Shown: positions 40,644-41,219 of the stretch, piece after piece
Numbering within the stretch: position 1 is the stretch's first letter
Layout of the letters: every line of letters begins with the position of its first letter
NCBI GenBank assembly: GCA_959019945.1
Contig: CAUEQD010000017.1
Span: 1 to 41,219, forward strand
From: an uncultured Collinsella sp.
Lineage (GTDB): Bacteria; Actinomycetota; Coriobacteriia; Coriobacteriales; Coriobacteriaceae
Reading direction: 5' to 3'
DNA length: 41,219 nucleotides
Position numbers and translations under genes: made by a program
Notes under the pieces: generated by a model
Database searches by the model: none
What the model was told of the DNA's origin: nothing
What the model saw: the letters and a program-made list of their open reading frames with translations, nothing else

Positions 40644-40678
40644 AAGGCGCCGCAAAGACTGTCTCTTTGCGGCGCCTT
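40644..40678. terminator. Terminator between the HPr-like gene and feoA
   Basis: Perfect 15-base arms AAGGCGCCGCAAAGA (40644-40658; 40664-40678) with a five-base loop. It lies downstream of the minus-strand HPr-like gene and separates it from the feo operon. A second hairpin, ACAGAGGGG/CCCCTTTGT at 40697-40718 with one mismatch, lies closer to the HPr stop and resembles the GGGACAG repeats. Confidence 0.85.
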
Positions 40679-40731
40679 GCCATACCAATTGATGCAACAG
40701 AGGGGACTGCCCCTTTGTCACATTGTTGAGG

Positions 40732-40980
40732 TTAGAGCGAGAGGTTTCTGATCGACGTAACGCAGGAGGCCTCATCTACGCCCGAAACGCGGAAGATGAT
40801 GTCCTCGCCGCACTCGCCGTAGAGAGCCATGAGTCCCATAACATCGCGGCCATCCGTGTGGCGATCGCCGATGCTGACTGACACGTCGCTACGATGCTTG
40901 GCAATGATGTCATAGAGCAGCGCAACCGGGCGGGCATGTAATCCCAACGGATCTTTAATCGTCTTTGTAAACTCGACCAT
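40732..40980 (-). CDS. HPr-like PTS phosphocarrier with Asp at position 46
   Basis: The protein is 82 residues with the HPr fold. The phosphorylation site is intact (LGLHARP, His15). The regulatory serine region, normally KSIMGVM with Ser46, reads GRDVMGLM with Asp46. HPr passes phosphate from enzyme I to sugar permeases. Asp46 mimics the Ser-phosphorylated form, so this copy may signal rather than transport. The start at 40980 follows GGGAGGGGAC; an upstream start at 41004 adds eight residues. No other PTS gene is adjacent, although the CAT-domain remnant at the left end is also PTS-related. Confidence 0.85.
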   Translation of the reverse strand: MVEFTKTIKDPLGLHARPVALLYDIIAKHRSDVSVSIGDRHTDGRDVMGLMALYGECGEDIIFRVSGVDEASCVTSIRNLSL

Positions 40981-41004
40981 GTCCCCTCCCACGACATCGC
41001 ACAT

Positions 41005-41219
41005 TCGGCCGGCAAAACCCAGCCACGTGGTAGCTATTGTAGCGTTAGATGCTTGTCGAGAGCTCCTCTGAACACCTCGTGGTCAAAAAGTGGCAAATAT
41101 GAGTACTGTCACCAATTTAGTAGCAGCAAAATCGAGAGCAAATTGCCTAATTTGAGCGATTCGAAGGTCGCGCGCGCAGACGTGGTGTAAGAGTGTCCTG
41201 AGGTCCGTCGCTGCAAGTC
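41005..41219. other. Upstream region of the HPr-like gene, no gene seen
   Basis: No coding frame with support was found in the last 215 bases. A TACAAT on the minus strand near 41040 may be a -10 for the HPr-like gene, without a clear -35. AT-rich words such as CAATTTAGTAGCAGCA and GCAAATTGCCTAATTT lie at about 41113-41155 with no evident function. Confidence 0.3.

Overview
This 41.2 kb window reads as chromosomal DNA of a high-GC anaerobic gut actinobacterium. My best guess is a member of the Coriobacteriia close to Collinsella. This rests on codon use, the GSI-alpha glutamine synthetase paired with a GlnR-like orphan regulator, the Feo iron system with a Cys-rich FeoB-associated protein, PTS-type regulators, and hairpin repeats that I recall, without having checked, from Collinsella intergenic regions. 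No rRNA, tRNA, CRISPR array, phage block or complete insertion sequence was found.

Layout. 0-5 kb (mostly minus): an orphan CAT RNA-binding domain that breaks off beside a strong promoter-like sequence, a histidine phosphatase, molybdenum cofactor genes (moaA and a moaC-mobB fusion), and a lone nuclease-fold gene bracketed by two near-identical 60-bp hairpins. 5-11.2 kb: a heterodimeric ABC exporter (one degenerate and one canonical ATPase subunit), divergent from a MATE pump and a MerR regulator, with a MerR-type operator in the MATE promoter. 11.3-19.4 kb: two paralogous loci for exported papain-like cysteine peptidases, each followed by a small exported partner. They lie on either side of ligA and an HtrA-type protease and look richer in A+T than those genes. 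19.5-21.6 kb: glnA and its GlnR-like regulator. 21.7-26.6 kb (accessory): a HepT/MntA toxin-antitoxin pair whose antitoxin carries an extra DNA-binding domain, LacI and GntR regulators, an orphan AAA ATPase preceded by seven 10-bp repeats, and a broken GntR gene. 26.6-28.6 kb: an old-yellow-enzyme/Fe-S/FAD reductase. 28.8-37.1 kb: a complete Kdp potassium system in which kdpFABC and kdpDE are divergent. 37.2-41 kb: feoA-feoA-feoB with an iron-box-like operator, a FeoB-associated membrane protein, and an HPr-like protein with Asp at position 46.

How the parts fit. The housekeeping blocks (Moco, ligA, glnA, kdp, feo) are coherent operons with good Shine-Dalgarno sequences and hairpin terminators. 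The most promising material for something undescribed is the duplicated peptidase/partner loci. They look like SpeB-type zymogens with operon-encoded small exported partners. After these come the ribbon-helix-helix-MntA fusion antitoxin and the helically phased 10-bp promoter-like repeats upstream of the ATPase. All functional statements come from reading the sequence and family knowledge; no database search was run.
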